From: Propioniciclava tarda | GTDB lineage: Bacteria; Actinomycetota; Actinomycetes; Propionibacteriales; Propionibacteriaceae | Assembly (NCBI RefSeq): GCF_900182665.1 | Contig: NZ_FXTL01000004.1 | Location: 1 to 64,000 of the forward strand | Reading direction: 5' to 3' | Length of the DNA: 64,000 bases | Shown here: piece by piece, positions 1-9,736 of the stretch | Numbering within the stretch: position 1 is the stretch's first letter | How the letters are laid out: every line of letters starts with the position of its first letter | Notes under the pieces: generated by a model | The model's input: only the letters and a program-made list of their open reading frames with translations | The model's database searches: none | What the model was told of the DNA's origin: nothing | Translations under genes and position numbers: made by a program

Positions 1-52
1 GAACCTCCATCCTCGGAAGACCTCGACCCCCGTCCCGCCACCGACACGCCGG

Positions 53-508
53 TCACAACCCGGGCCCCCGACTACACCCTCGTCTGTGAAGAGCCCCTTT
101 GAAGTTGCCTTGGCCTACGCCAAGGACGGGCATCGCCACCAGGGGCAGGATGCGTCCGCCGTGACGTTGCGCCTGAGACGCGGCGAGGCGTACTGCGTCC
201 AACGAACGAGTGACCATGGCCGCGATGTCGTCGACGCCGACGGTGTCGACCAGGACGCGAAGCCCGACGACTTGATCCGGGGTCGGGTCTTCCGGTGTCG
301 TGTCGGGCAGAACGGCCATGCCACTCTCGAGCTGGACGCCCTGCGGCAGGAACCAGTCCTCTTTCGCCTGCGGGGAAGCGCCAGGTTCGAGGAACGGACG
401 CCAAGTCCCGGAGACGTTGAGCTCGTCGTCACACGGGACGAGGAACGCGTCGGCGGCGACCCTGGTCAGGTCGGCCTGGACGATGAACAGGTGTCCGCTT
501 TGCGACAT
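53..508 (-). pseudogene. Truncated SIR2/macro-like defence protein, N-terminal part only
   Basis: The 151-residue product begins SGHLFIVQADLTRVAADAFL and continues through ILPLVAMPVLGVGQGNF. From memory, this pattern belongs to the N-terminal macro-like part of SIR2-family proteins found in defence loci, where the N terminus holds a 'D-L-T-R-x-A-x-D-A' strand and a 'P-L-x-G-x-G' loop. Family members are several times longer, and here a stop at 53 ends the frame soon after the glycine loop, so the gene looks truncated. It is the last member of the minus-strand operon that includes the Z1 gene. No strong ribosome binding site is visible before the ATG at 508. The assignment to SIR2 is tentative because no SIR2 catalytic domain is present in the window. 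Confidence 0.45.
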
Positions 509-572
509 GCCCAGACGCTACAAGGGAGCTCGATGGAGTCACGGCTATCAAGGCCGATCCGCCTTCAAGTCT

Positions 573-704
573 CTACGAGCTGCCGAGTAGCTGAAGGAGC
601 TGCTCCATGTCATCGGGATTTGCCCACCCGGGCCGCCCCGGAATCATAACTTTTGAAACTATTGGGTCCGCCTCCCAAAACGGGGCCCGTACCCAACAGC
701 TCAT
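573..704 (-). CDS. Small 43-residue ORF directly after the Z1 gene
   Basis: An ATG lies three bases after the Z1 stop codon, in the same frame as Z1, and opens a 43-codon frame ending at TAG 573-575. The C-terminal residues (GRPGWANPDDMEQLLQLLGS) look protein-like rather than like a random high-GC frame. There is no Shine-Dalgarno sequence, so translation would depend on reinitiation after Z1, or on readthrough of the Z1 TGA to give a longer C-terminal tail. It could also be what remains of a Z1 C-terminal extension after a nonsense mutation. I do not recognise a family. Confidence 0.3.
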   Translation of the reverse strand: MSCWVRAPFWEADPIVSKVMIPGRPGWANPDDMEQLLQLLGSS

Positions 705-707
705 CAC

Positions 708-3700
708 TCATAACGCGCCAGCGTCGACAATCGGATCCTCCGGTCTGTCGGGCCTGCGTACTTTGAACGCGATCCGCCCAGCCGGGGCCGAAGCCAAGGG
801 CAATGCGTACGAGAACAACGTTGCGACGTCCTTGGAGTTCGTTGGATCAGGCAGCTTCACGGGATCGGTGACGCCCTTGGCGTCGTGAAACCGTGCCGAC
901 GCGCTGTCCCCGGCAAAGGTCAGGAGGAACGCCCCTCGAGTCGGCACTTTCAGGGCCTTGACGTGCGCATAGTCCGGCAAGGCGAGTGCGGTGGCGATGT
1001 GGCCGTCCTTGTCGACCGTGTCGGCATCGATCCCGCTGGAGATGGCGAGGAGGGCGGCGCGTTGACGGGTGGACGACCCGGAGAACTGCCACGGGCGGTC
1101 TGAGCGTCGGTAGCGGCGCATGAGCTTCAGCTTGCGACCCTCAACGGTACGGGTGGGCAGTGAGTCAATCTCAGGGACGATGATCGCCCAGTCCTTGAGA
1201 GTGCCCTCGGCGATGGCCTTCTGCATGAATGCGAGGTACGGAGAGATCTTGAAATTGTTTGCCCAACTGAACTGGCGAATGACCTCGATGAGGACGTCGG
1301 CGTCCATGATCCCGTAGCGAGCGCGCCATGGTCGGGGGGCGCCTGTTTCGTTGATGTAGAAGAAGTCGCCCACGGTGCTGGCAGCGTCGAGCAGTGGCTG
1401 AACAGCCTCGAAGTGCGTCCTGTTGGCGGTGTCCTTGTGCTCGCCTTGTTGGTTGAAATCGACGACCTTGCCACCTTCGCCCTGCTCGGTCAGTTCAGCG
1501 TTGTACATCTTGTTCGCACTGGTCGGCTTGAGATACGGAAGGCTTTGATAGACCAAGGGCGGGACGTCCATCGGGCGGACCCGCGGGCGGCCGTCCTCCT
1601 CGAACCCCTGGAACCTCCTCAGCTCGTCGCGGAAATCCTCTTCATCGCGAACGATCGCCTCAAACGACTTGTAGAGGTCGATGACCTCGTGTCTAGGAGC
1701 GGGGACATTTCGCCCGATGTAAAGCCTCACCAGATCCCGGTAGTGCGGCCGGTAACCGAACCAGCGGCCCATCTGCATGAGTGTGTCGGCGGCGATCGTG
1801 CGACGTGTGTAGTAGGAGATCGTGAGACCTTCGACGGTGAACCCTCGCGAGAGCTTGGCGCCCCCGACAAGGATCTTCCACACGTCGCCGGACTGGAAGT
1901 TGATGTCTGCTTGTAGGTAGTCCTTCTCGGCAACACCGTTGACGATGACCACCGGGTTCACGCCTTGCTGGATCTTGTCGACTGCATGCCCGATGAAGCC
2001 GCGCAGCGCGTGGAAGCCGGGGATTACCGGAGCCTCCGGCGCACGGGCCTCCGTCACGGGACGGAAGTCGGAGACCCAGAGGTCATGCAGCCGCTTGAGC
2101 CCTGCGGGTAGCTCATATGCCGCGGAGGCCCAGACGCGCCGGATGTCGGCCGCAAGGGCTTCGTGCTCGGCGGTTCGCACTGACTCGTGTACGAGCATCG
2201 TGTGGTGTCTGAAGAGCTTCGGCTTGCCGAGCGCCGCGGCGCGGAAGAGCTTGATGGCACCAGACAGGACGTACGCGTCGAGCGCGGCGAGCACCTCCTT
2301 GTCGCGGGCTTCGAGTTCGTCCGGGCCGGCGACGAGCGACCGGACGAACGCCTTCTCGTTAGAGTTCGCGACCGTCTTCGTGGCGGGCTCGTCGTCGACG
2401 TCGTCCTCGGACTCGTCGAGGTCATGGAAGTCGCGGCCTCCCATGTAGTCGTCAGGTGGATCGAGGCTGACGATGAAGTCCTTGGGGAAGATGTCCTCGG
2501 CGTCCTCGGGGTCGACGAAGACGTTGGCGAACGGCGTCGCCGTGTAGCCGATGTACTGAGCTCGCTTCAGTTCGCGGAGAAGCTGTGCGATGAGCCGGTT
2601 GATCGCGGTCCGTTCCTTCTCCTCGGCTGCATCCTTCTTCGGCCGCGTCGTGTTGATCGACGCCTGGTCCGCTTCGTCGTCGATGATTAGCGCCGGGATT
2701 TCCCCAAGGTCCGTCTTGGTCGCCTGCAGATCTCGAACGAGCTTCTTGAGCACCGTCGAGTTCTTCTTGACGACGGCGATGCGGATGTCGGGTCGGTAAA
2801 CGTTCTGCTCGTGGTATAGCGGTCGCGCCGGGTCGACGAGGTGATCGGTCTGCCGGAAGTCGAGGTACCCGAGACCTGCCTTGAGTAGCTTGTAGTCGTC
2901 CTTGGCGCCGGTGAGCCGACGGATTCCCGGGAGACCGAGCTCCTTGGGATCCTTGCCGTACGAGACGAACCTGCCCTCATACCAATCGATGTCGCCGTCT
3001 CCGATGTAGTCGACTGAAGCCGCGAGCTCCGCGTTGTCGCGGGGGACGCCGCCCAGAATGTTCTCCTCGCCTATTAGCTCCATGTCCAGTCGACGCTGGG
3101 TCTGCCCGCGGAGCAGCTCAATCGTGCCGGTGAGGACGATGACGAGCTTGTACCCAGCGTCGATCGCCTTGGCTATCACACCGGTGAAGTTGGCTGTCTT
3201 CCCGGACTGGACGTGGCCCACGACCAAACCCTTGGACTGGTAAGGGTCATCTCGTGTGGGGTCTGCCAGTCGCTTGACGACCTCGTCCGTGGCACGTCCG
3301 AGCTCGCCAACAGCGTACGAACTCCAGCCCTTCTCCTCCAGAACGCCGCGGTATCCATCCCAGTAGAACGACCGCTGGGCAACGAGGTCACTCGAATACC
3401 AAGGATCCCAGTCGGAGGGTTTGCCAGAAATCACCACTGCCCCGGTCATGCTCACCGGGAATGCGTGGTCGATCCGTGCCTTCGCATCCGAGGAAAACCC
3501 GAGCGCGTCCAAGATCGCGGCCCGGCGTTCTGCCGTGTTCGGTGCCGAGCCCGCCGACCATGCTGTGTCGGCTGCGGAGTCCCACCTCGTGAGCTGAATG
3601 TGAAACTCGTACCGGGCAGGCTCGTTCACGTCAGCGGATGTGAGCTTCTCGACCAGATCGGATTCGGTGAAGTCGCCCCGGACGTCAGTTTCGTCGAGTT

Positions 3701-3791
3701 CGAACTGGACCCGTTTGAGCATGGGTTTGGGGCTGCCCTTGCTCATGCCTCGGACAACTCCGACGACGGCCTCGGTGTAGAGATCGGTCAC
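708..3791 (-). CDS. Z1 domain helicase-like NTPase of a restriction-modification-like operon
   Basis: A product of 1027 residues with superfamily-2-like ATPase motifs: Walker A GHVQSGKT near residues 192-199, DDEAD near 371-375, a YTATPF motif shortly after, and late motifs LSRGFTVEGLT and MGRWFGYR. This is the Z1 protein family, which travels with MORC-like ATPases, DUF4420 nucleases and cytosine methylases in prokaryotic restriction-like loci (family knowledge). It probably translocates on or remodels DNA for the neighbouring nuclease. I chose GTG 3791 over an upstream ATG because AGGAGG lies six bases before it and overlaps the stop of the upstream nuclease gene; the longer start would overlap that gene by about 85 bases. 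The frame is intact. Confidence 0.9.
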   Translation of the reverse strand: MTDLYTEAVVGVVRGMSKGSPKPMLKRVQFELDETDVRGDFTESDLVEKLTSADVNEPARYEFHIQLTRWDSAADTAWSAGSAPNTAERRAAILDALGFSSDAKARIDHAFPVSMTGAVVISGKPSDWDPWYSSDLVAQRSFYWDGYRGVLEEKGWSSYAVGELGRATDEVVKRLADPTRDDPYQSKGLVVGHVQSGKTANFTGVIAKAIDAGYKLVIVLTGTIELLRGQTQRRLDMELIGEENILGGVPRDNAELAASVDYIGDGDIDWYEGRFVSYGKDPKELGLPGIRRLTGAKDDYKLLKAGLGYLDFRQTDHLVDPARPLYHEQNVYRPDIRIAVVKKNSTVLKKLVRDLQATKTDLGEIPALIIDDEADQASINTTRPKKDAAEEKERTAINRLIAQLLRELKRAQYIGYTATPFANVFVDPEDAEDIFPKDFIVSLDPPDDYMGGRDFHDLDESEDDVDDEPATKTVANSNEKAFVRSLVAGPDELEARDKEVLAALDAYVLSGAIKLFRAAALGKPKLFRHHTMLVHESVRTAEHEALAADIRRVWASAAYELPAGLKRLHDLWVSDFRPVTEARAPEAPVIPGFHALRGFIGHAVDKIQQGVNPVVIVNGVAEKDYLQADINFQSGDVWKILVGGAKLSRGFTVEGLTISYYTRRTIAADTLMQMGRWFGYRPHYRDLVRLYIGRNVPAPRHEVIDLYKSFEAIVRDEEDFRDELRRFQGFEEDGRPRVRPMDVPPLVYQSLPYLKPTSANKMYNAELTEQGEGGKVVDFNQQGEHKDTANRTHFEAVQPLLDAASTVGDFFYINETGAPRPWRARYGIMDADVLIEVIRQFSWANNFKISPYLAFMQKAIAEGTLKDWAIIVPEIDSLPTRTVEGRKLKLMRRYRRSDRPWQFSGSSTRQRAALLAISSGIDADTVDKDGHIATALALPDYAHVKALKVPTRGAFLLTFAGDSASARFHDAKGVTDPVKLPDPTNSKDVATLFSYALPLASAPAGRIAFKVRRPDRPEDPIVDAGAL

Positions 3792-3792
3792 G

Positions 3793-4776
3793 TCATGCCT
3801 CCTGGGGTTCGGTACTTGCGACGAAGGTGTCGAGCGGTTCACCAGGCACCCCGGGCATCCTGCCGGACACGTCCACACGGTAGGTCACGTCACTGACAAG
3901 GTCGCTGTGGGGCACCGTCGAACGCAGGCGCGCCGGCGTCACCGCTGGGAAGTCGTCGTCTACAAGGTACGCGGCTGGCGTGGTGCGCAGCACATAGGGA
4001 GTCGGATACATCGCTGCGTCATCGTCATCCCAACCTTGGGACGCTAGGCAGTTCAGGAAACGGCCCCGGGTAGCCGTGAGGCGTTCACGAATGAGGTGAA
4101 TCAGCCCGGGGAGCGCAATCCCCTTCGGGTCGCCCCCGGCGCGCGTGATCTGGATGGACACGAGCCACAGCGAGCGGCCCGGGCTGGGTTCAAGCTGGCT
4201 GGCACCGTGAATTACGTGTGTTCGCGACTCGCCAAGGGTGGTCTTGACCTCGACGTCGAATGCCGGGAACGCGAAGTCGCGTTCCTCCGCCAGCGGTCCG
4301 AGCCACCAGTCGATGACGGCGTACTCGTCGAAGCTGTCCAGAAGAGCACGGAACAACAGGAGCTCGCCAAACAGTCCGACTTGCTTTTCCTCCGAGATTC
4401 GCGGCTTGGCGGCGAGGAGCGCCTTCATGTTCGTCATGGCCGCGGATGACGCCGCGGCGAACGTCGCGCCACCGCGCATCGCCTGGACGACGGAAAGCAC
4501 CAACCCGTACGCCTCGGCGTACATGCCACGCGCGTCCAGAGTGAGGCGGGCCCACTCCACGCCGCCGCGGACTTCCAAGCCGGTCGTGACCCGGCGGAGG
4601 TCATCCGTGTGGAGCACCAGACCGTTTCGGGGCGTGAGGACGGAGATCTTCTGGCCCGGGGAGTCGATGGTGATGATGATCTCTGGGGAATCGTTGACCA
4701 GGTGGGTCGTGACCGCCCCGCTGCTGAAGTACTTCTCGAGCGTGTCTGGGCTCAGCTGGTCCGTCGGTGTTGTCAT
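3793..4776 (-). CDS. PD-(D/E)XK motif nuclease, DUF4420 type
   Basis: A 327-residue protein with the conserved QVGLFGELLLF helix (about 132-142), followed by a PD-(D/E)XK-type core in which D174 precedes the E176-V-K178 strand of FDVEVKTT. In this family the acidic residues bind metal for DNA cleavage, and the genes are usually next to Z1 and MORC-like genes, as here. The ATG at 4776 has AAGGAG about ten bases upstream and starts five bases after the MORC-like gene stop, so translation is likely coupled. The stop is followed directly by the Z1 start. Longer upstream starts would lie inside the MORC gene and were rejected. It is the likely effector nuclease of the operon. Confidence 0.85.
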   Translation of the reverse strand: MTTPTDQLSPDTLEKYFSSGAVTTHLVNDSPEIIITIDSPGQKISVLTPRNGLVLHTDDLRRVTTGLEVRGGVEWARLTLDARGMYAEAYGLVLSVVQAMRGGATFAAASSAAMTNMKALLAAKPRISEEKQVGLFGELLLFRALLDSFDEYAVIDWWLGPLAEERDFAFPAFDVEVKTTLGESRTHVIHGASQLEPSPGRSLWLVSIQITRAGGDPKGIALPGLIHLIRERLTATRGRFLNCLASQGWDDDDAAMYPTPYVLRTTPAAYLVDDDFPAVTPARLRSTVPHSDLVSDVTYRVDVSGRMPGVPGEPLDTFVASTEPQEA

Positions 4777-4781
4777 ACCGG

Positions 4782-6296
4782 TCAATCTCCTTGGGTGTGC
4801 ACTGATTGAGCTCGGACCGCAGAGAACAAGATGGCTTGCCATGCGGCGTCCTGGCGCTTCCTTTTCGCACCGCCACCTGTGCCGACGAAATGGTCCTCCA
4901 ACAGCAGGAGCAGAAGGCTCTTGACGAGCGGTGCGTCGTCGATGTCGAGGCTCTTGCGACCAACCACCGCTGTGCGGTACGCCGCGTTCAGAAGGAGTGC
5001 GTGGTCGTCGACGTCGATCTCGTAGACCCGGCCCTCGGGTAGCACACGCCACTTGATGTCGATCGGGAAGACATCGTTCGGATCGGTGTGCACGGTGAAC
5101 GCATCCTTTACAACACCGGGCAGGCCGTTGCCGGGAAGCGGCGCCTCGATGGGGGTAGCCGACCGCCGCCTGGAGACTTTCGCCTCCATTTTCGCGTCCT
5201 CCCGATAGGTGGCCAGTGTTGTTCCGTCGGTTGTCCGAGACCGCACCAGGGCGTTGCGGAGCTCGTCGTCGAAGGCGGTGCCAGCTTTCTCGGGGTTGAT
5301 GATGACGTGGCGCTCCATGTCGGCCGTGAGATCAATGGCCACGCGGGCATAGCTGAGGTCGACCGTCGGTGTCGCCAGGCCGTTCCAGCCGCCGGCCTGT
5401 AGAAGCCGGTCGTTGCGGTAGATGTACAGCCCTTGCGACTCGATCGGTGATCGGTTGCCCTGGACGAACCCTGGCCCCCTGTGCCAGTGCGGCCAGATGT
5501 GAAGGCGCGCATTCGTCGCTGCATCACCGACCTCGACGGACAGGTCCTTGGGGTAACCCGGACGCCCGACCCCTCGGCACGCGAAGGGGTCGATGGGGGT
5601 CACGGTCCGAGGCGCACCTGCGAAGGCCAACTGAACGTCATAATTCTCGATCCTGAGCGACAACTCGCCGCGGTCGAGGATTCGGTGTAGAACCAGACCG
5701 AGGTGATCGACAAGCTCTTGGGTCGTCCCGTTCACCCATGCTGCCTGCTCACTATCGCTCGAGGAAGTCAGGAACGTCTGCACGTCCTGCCATTCAACGA
5801 TCGTCCCGGTCTCCATAGGGAAGTCGACATCGGCCTTCGATAGACCCTCCGCCGCGTCGGCCGCGGAGAACTCCTCGACCACTGGGCCGGTCTCTAGCGT
5901 TTCACGGCGTAGGCGTCGACCAACCGGTGGCGAGCCGTACCGCTTCGACCACACCAGGAGCGTGCGCGCCTGGCTCAACGACGCTGCTTTGAGTCCGATG
6001 CCGAAGTGCCCCAGGTCTCGTCCGTTGTACTCGCGCTTCTTGGCGTAGGTCATAGCGTCGTCGATGGCGGCAGAGTCCATGCCTGACGCGTCGTCGATGA
6101 TCTGGAGCCCGATGGGTCGGTAACCCTCCAGCAGGAACCGGATCAGGACATGGGTCGCACCGAAGTCGATGCTGTTGTCGACGAGGTCAGTGACCGCAGT
6201 CGCCAGGGTGTGGTGGCGTCCGATCGCAGCCGTGATCGACGGATCGGGTGGGACGACCTTCGATCCAACCGGCTGCGGAGCGAACGGAGCGACCAC
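4782..6296 (-). CDS. MORC-like GHKL ATPase (HATPase family)
   Basis: A 504-residue protein with a GHKL/Bergerat ATP-binding fold: the N box TDLVDNSIDFGA (about 36-47), the G1 box IDDASGMD (67-74) and the G2 box LGHFGIGLKAAS (95-106). The sequence between these boxes resembles prokaryotic MORC-like proteins related to MutL and Hsp90, which were noted in restriction-modification neighbourhoods with Z1 and nuclease partners. ATP-driven N-terminal dimerisation probably clamps DNA. The GTG start shares one base with the TAG stop of the DUF499 gene (TAGTG), showing tight translational coupling. Nothing key is missing. The C-terminal third is not a recognised domain to me. Confidence 0.85.
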   Translation of the reverse strand: MVAPFAPQPVGSKVVPPDPSITAAIGRHHTLATAVTDLVDNSIDFGATHVLIRFLLEGYRPIGLQIIDDASGMDSAAIDDAMTYAKKREYNGRDLGHFGIGLKAASLSQARTLLVWSKRYGSPPVGRRLRRETLETGPVVEEFSAADAAEGLSKADVDFPMETGTIVEWQDVQTFLTSSSDSEQAAWVNGTTQELVDHLGLVLHRILDRGELSLRIENYDVQLAFAGAPRTVTPIDPFACRGVGRPGYPKDLSVEVGDAATNARLHIWPHWHRGPGFVQGNRSPIESQGLYIYRNDRLLQAGGWNGLATPTVDLSYARVAIDLTADMERHVIINPEKAGTAFDDELRNALVRSRTTDGTTLATYREDAKMEAKVSRRRSATPIEAPLPGNGLPGVVKDAFTVHTDPNDVFPIDIKWRVLPEGRVYEIDVDDHALLLNAAYRTAVVGRKSLDIDDAPLVKSLLLLLLEDHFVGTGGGAKRKRQDAAWQAILFSAVRAQSVHTQGD

Positions 6297-9200
6297 TACA
6301 GATCCCCGAACCTGCTTGTCGACACTCCGAGGTCGCCAGCGTTCTGTTTGATCGCGCGTACGGTGTTCTCGTCGAACCCGGCTGCCTTCTGGGCATCAAC
6401 CGTCAACGTGATGTCCAGAACGTCGGGGTCCGCGTTGCGAAGCAGGTCGAGGATCTCTCGAGCGATCGCCTCCAAGTCCGCTGGCATGTCTCCGGTCGGG
6501 GAGACGTCGTGTCTGAGTGAGTACGTCGCGTTCGCCACTGGTGGACGCGCGGGAGTGGGTGTGGACCCCCGTGTTCCTCCCGTCCCGCTACTGGGGCCCA
6601 GGTCGCTGCCCGGCTGCGGGGAATCGCTCTCACCACCTGGCCCCGGCTTCGTCTTCACCGCCCGAGAACGCTCCCGTTCTCTCTGGGCGACCGCGAGGTC
6701 AGGTCGCACGACCAGTGTTCTGTCGTCGAACGGCCCGAACTCCGTGTCCTCCAACGGCACTGCCAGGCCGAGGAAATCGCCTGTCGCGGAGTCGAAGCCT
6801 GTCGCGAGAGCGAATCCCGTGTCGACGAACGCGGCGTCGAAGAGCGACTCCTCCAGTGCTCGCACAAGCACCGATTTGTCTCGCAGCCTGTGCAAATAGG
6901 GGTAACGGGTGTAGTACGCCCAGAGCTCGGTGAAGCCGATGAACCCTCGCGTCCATCGCGCGCGTAGGAACTCCTCGACATCGAGCCTGACCACTCGATC
7001 AGCGACGTAAGGATGTGCGACGTCGACCGAGGCCAGTTTTGCGCTGATGCGCTTGGTGAGGTTCTTTTCCTGCCCGTCAGCGCGTACCTGTCCGACCACG
7101 AAGGGGGCCTGCGGGTCTTCCTGCACAGCGTGCAGACACCAGATCCACGTGTGAGCGAGGCGATCGTCTACCGTGCGGTTCGCCGACTCCAGCATCGTCT
7201 GTGCCTGCGCTGCGGCCGACTGGGTCAGATCAAGGCGGGCCGTCTCGTCGAAGATGGAATTCCAAGCCAAATATGAGCGCACCGCGGACTCCAACGTGCC
7301 CCACTGCTTCTCGTCGGCGGCCACGGCGACGATGGTGTTGACGTTCGAGCGCGGGGCCTGGCCACGCTGCCGTAGTAGATCGTGGACCCACTTCGACGCA
7401 CTGGAATCCTTGTCCTTGCCGTTGTGGGCGTACTGAGGCGGCACGACGACCAAGCGAAGGTAGTCGGCCTCCTCCACGTCGGATGAGGTCTCGGGGTGAA
7501 CGACGTCCGCGATGACGTCCGTCGAGCCCTTGAACACGCGCTTGAGTCGAACCGCAACCTCGCCGTGCACCGCATCGAGAGACAACTGACCAGCGCGTTC
7601 GGCTGCGAGGCGGTTCAGCGACGGCTGGGTGTCGTACCAGAAGCGCCCGTCCTCGGCGTAGTAGTGGGAGGACTTCTCTTGAAGACCGTCGAGTGCCGAC
7701 CCGATGTTGCCCAGGACATCCCCCGGCATGGCGACCCCGAGCGTGATGCTCTTCCTGTCCTTGCCCTTGAGCGCTGCTTCGAGCGTCGGCGTAGCCTCGG
7801 CGAAGATCGTCCGAGCGGTCCGCAGGGCAAGTGAGCGGTCCCCAAGCGCGGGTCGTTCCAGGTCCACGGTGCGGGCGACCGAGTTCTCTCCGTCGATCTC
7901 GGACTGGATGATCGCGTCCCAGGCGTTGTCGAGGTATTGCACCATCTCGCTGCGCACAAGCTGAGCGTCCAGCGGGATCGATCCGGGCATGATCAACGGG
8001 GAGGGATCGTTGCGTTCATAGAGCTGGTGAACGACGTGACTCATCAGCCGAAGCACTCCGCGTGTGCGCTGGAACTTCTCCAGGGTCGACCAATCCGAGT
8101 ACAGCCGATCCAGCAATTCAGGATGAATCGGGTAGGCCGCCCTGATGCGCGACTCGTACGCGGACTGCCCAACACCTGTTGGGAACTCCTTCTGGTGTAT
8201 TCGGTAGTACTCAGTGAACCGCCGGGCCGCCGTGGCGATCATCGCAATCGCCTTGGCATCTGGCTCCTCGAACAGCCGCTGGCGCACAATCTCGTACGAC
8301 TCCGCCCTAGTTGCCGGGCTCCATTGATACGCGACACGGCGGATGACGTAATCCAGACGGTGCAGCGCGTCTCGGCCACGCTGTCCACCGACTTCTAGAT
8401 CACTCGCTCTTGGGCCCTCAGGCGCAGCCGAGCTCTCCTCATCTCCTCCGCCGGTATCGGCGGGCCGGCCCTCACTGGCCGGAACGGACACCAGAACCAG
8501 GGTGCCGGGCACGCTCTCCGCGGCCAGTGTCAAGGACTGGGCGAACGTGAACTGGGTCTCAAACAAGCCACCGGGCACCGGACGCTTCGGGTCAGGTGCG
8601 TCGGGAAGCTGGCGGGCGTAGGCCACCCATTCATCGATCAAGACGACGGCAGGGCCGAACTTCGTGAACAGTTCCCGCATGAGGTTGCCGGGGTTGGTAC
8701 CGGTGCAGTCGGCGTCGGCGACGATCGCGTACCCCTCCGGACCGCCGAGCTGCCAGGCCAGCTCGCCCCACAGCGTGTGCACCACCGTGCCGTCAGGCTT
8801 GCGGGACGGCGTCGAGGGCGGGATCTCGTTACCCACGAGCGCGGCCTTGCGGACCGGACGCCCCAGGACATCGGCGTGCTCGCCAGCCAAGAGGTCTTGA
8901 ACGCTCTGCGGGAACTCGTGCAGCGAGCGACCCGAGAACAAGTGCCACACCGCCAGCATCGAGTGGGTCTTGCCGCCACCGAATGTGGTCTGCAGGTTGA
9001 TCACCGGGTTGGCGGACCCCGAGCCCGATATCCGGTCCACCGCGCGGCGCAGCAACTCCTTAAGACCGTCTGTTAGATACGTGCGCCGGAAGAATTCGAC
9101 CGGGTCCTGATACTCCTTGGCCGCGTTTCCCTGCACGGCCACCGAATAGAGATCCGCGGCGAACTCGGCATTGCTGTAACGGCCCGAAGCCACGTCTGGA

Positions 9201-9736
9201 TGTGGCTTGAGCACCTCGCGCCAAGGAGGGAGCTCCGCGTCCGCCGTGCCAGGCAGCCCAGTGGCCGCTCTCACTGCTTTTCGAGTTTGCTGCTCGAAGT
9301 TCCCCCGTAGGATGTCTTGCCGCGACTTGCGGACGGCGTCGGCCTCGCGGACTGCTCCGATCGCGCGCATGACCCGTTCAATGGTGTCCAGGGCGCGGAC
9401 CGCGTCATCCGGAGAGAAGGGCTTGAAGTGCGCAACATCGTTGCGAACGTTGCGCAATTCCCCGACGAAGCCTTGCTCCCCACGAGATAGGTGATCGTTG
9501 AAGACATAGCCGAGCGAGCCGATTGGCTCGGTGATGATTCGGAACTGGTCCTGCGGATCGGTCCGTGAGTACTCCTTGCCGCGGATGCCCCTCTCGGCAT
9601 CCTTCGCGGCCAAGAGCACCGTCCAGTCCTGACCTGCGGCCACCAGCTTCGCGGTGACCCGCTCGATGTACGGATCGAGCATTTCCGACAGCGACTGCAG
9701 CGCCGTTCGCACCGCCTCGATGTTGCTGGTCGCCAT
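6296..9736 (-). CDS. HEPN (Swt1-like)-DUF499 ATPase
   Basis: The product has 1146 residues. The first 130 form an alpha-helical domain with R98-N99-x3-H103 (sequence RNVRNDVAH), the RNxxxH signature of HEPN ribonucleases such as Swt1. It is followed by a large P-loop ATPase with GGGKTH (253-258) and the Walker B IDEW (367-370), matching the DUF499 family. DUF499 ATPases occur with DUF1156 methyltransferases in anti-phage loci, exactly the neighbour here. The gene overlaps its upstream neighbour by one base (TAATG) and its downstream neighbour by one base, with a G-rich Shine-Dalgarno before the ATG. A linker near residues 425-455 is rich in Gly, Glu and Ser. The HEPN domain may make this the toxic RNase arm of the system (inference). 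Confidence 0.85.
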   Translation of the reverse strand: MATSNIEAVRTALQSLSEMLDPYIERVTAKLVAAGQDWTVLLAAKDAERGIRGKEYSRTDPQDQFRIITEPIGSLGYVFNDHLSRGEQGFVGELRNVRNDVAHFKPFSPDDAVRALDTIERVMRAIGAVREADAVRKSRQDILRGNFEQQTRKAVRAATGLPGTADAELPPWREVLKPHPDVASGRYSNAEFAADLYSVAVQGNAAKEYQDPVEFFRRTYLTDGLKELLRRAVDRISGSGSANPVINLQTTFGGGKTHSMLAVWHLFSGRSLHEFPQSVQDLLAGEHADVLGRPVRKAALVGNEIPPSTPSRKPDGTVVHTLWGELAWQLGGPEGYAIVADADCTGTNPGNLMRELFTKFGPAVVLIDEWVAYARQLPDAPDPKRPVPGGLFETQFTFAQSLTLAAESVPGTLVLVSVPASEGRPADTGGGDEESSAAPEGPRASDLEVGGQRGRDALHRLDYVIRRVAYQWSPATRAESYEIVRQRLFEEPDAKAIAMIATAARRFTEYYRIHQKEFPTGVGQSAYESRIRAAYPIHPELLDRLYSDWSTLEKFQRTRGVLRLMSHVVHQLYERNDPSPLIMPGSIPLDAQLVRSEMVQYLDNAWDAIIQSEIDGENSVARTVDLERPALGDRSLALRTARTIFAEATPTLEAALKGKDRKSITLGVAMPGDVLGNIGSALDGLQEKSSHYYAEDGRFWYDTQPSLNRLAAERAGQLSLDAVHGEVAVRLKRVFKGSTDVIADVVHPETSSDVEEADYLRLVVVPPQYAHNGKDKDSSASKWVHDLLRQRGQAPRSNVNTIVAVAADEKQWGTLESAVRSYLAWNSIFDETARLDLTQSAAAQAQTMLESANRTVDDRLAHTWIWCLHAVQEDPQAPFVVGQVRADGQEKNLTKRISAKLASVDVAHPYVADRVVRLDVEEFLRARWTRGFIGFTELWAYYTRYPYLHRLRDKSVLVRALEESLFDAAFVDTGFALATGFDSATGDFLGLAVPLEDTEFGPFDDRTLVVRPDLAVAQRERERSRAVKTKPGPGGESDSPQPGSDLGPSSGTGGTRGSTPTPARPPVANATYSLRHDVSPTGDMPADLEAIAREILDLLRNADPDVLDITLTVDAQKAAGFDENTVRAIKQNAGDLGVSTSRFGDL

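Noticed and set aside
86-649. Plus-strand open frame of 187 codons over the SIR2-like fragment
   Set aside because: No motif; it is antisense to family-like sequence and typical of high-GC shadow frames.
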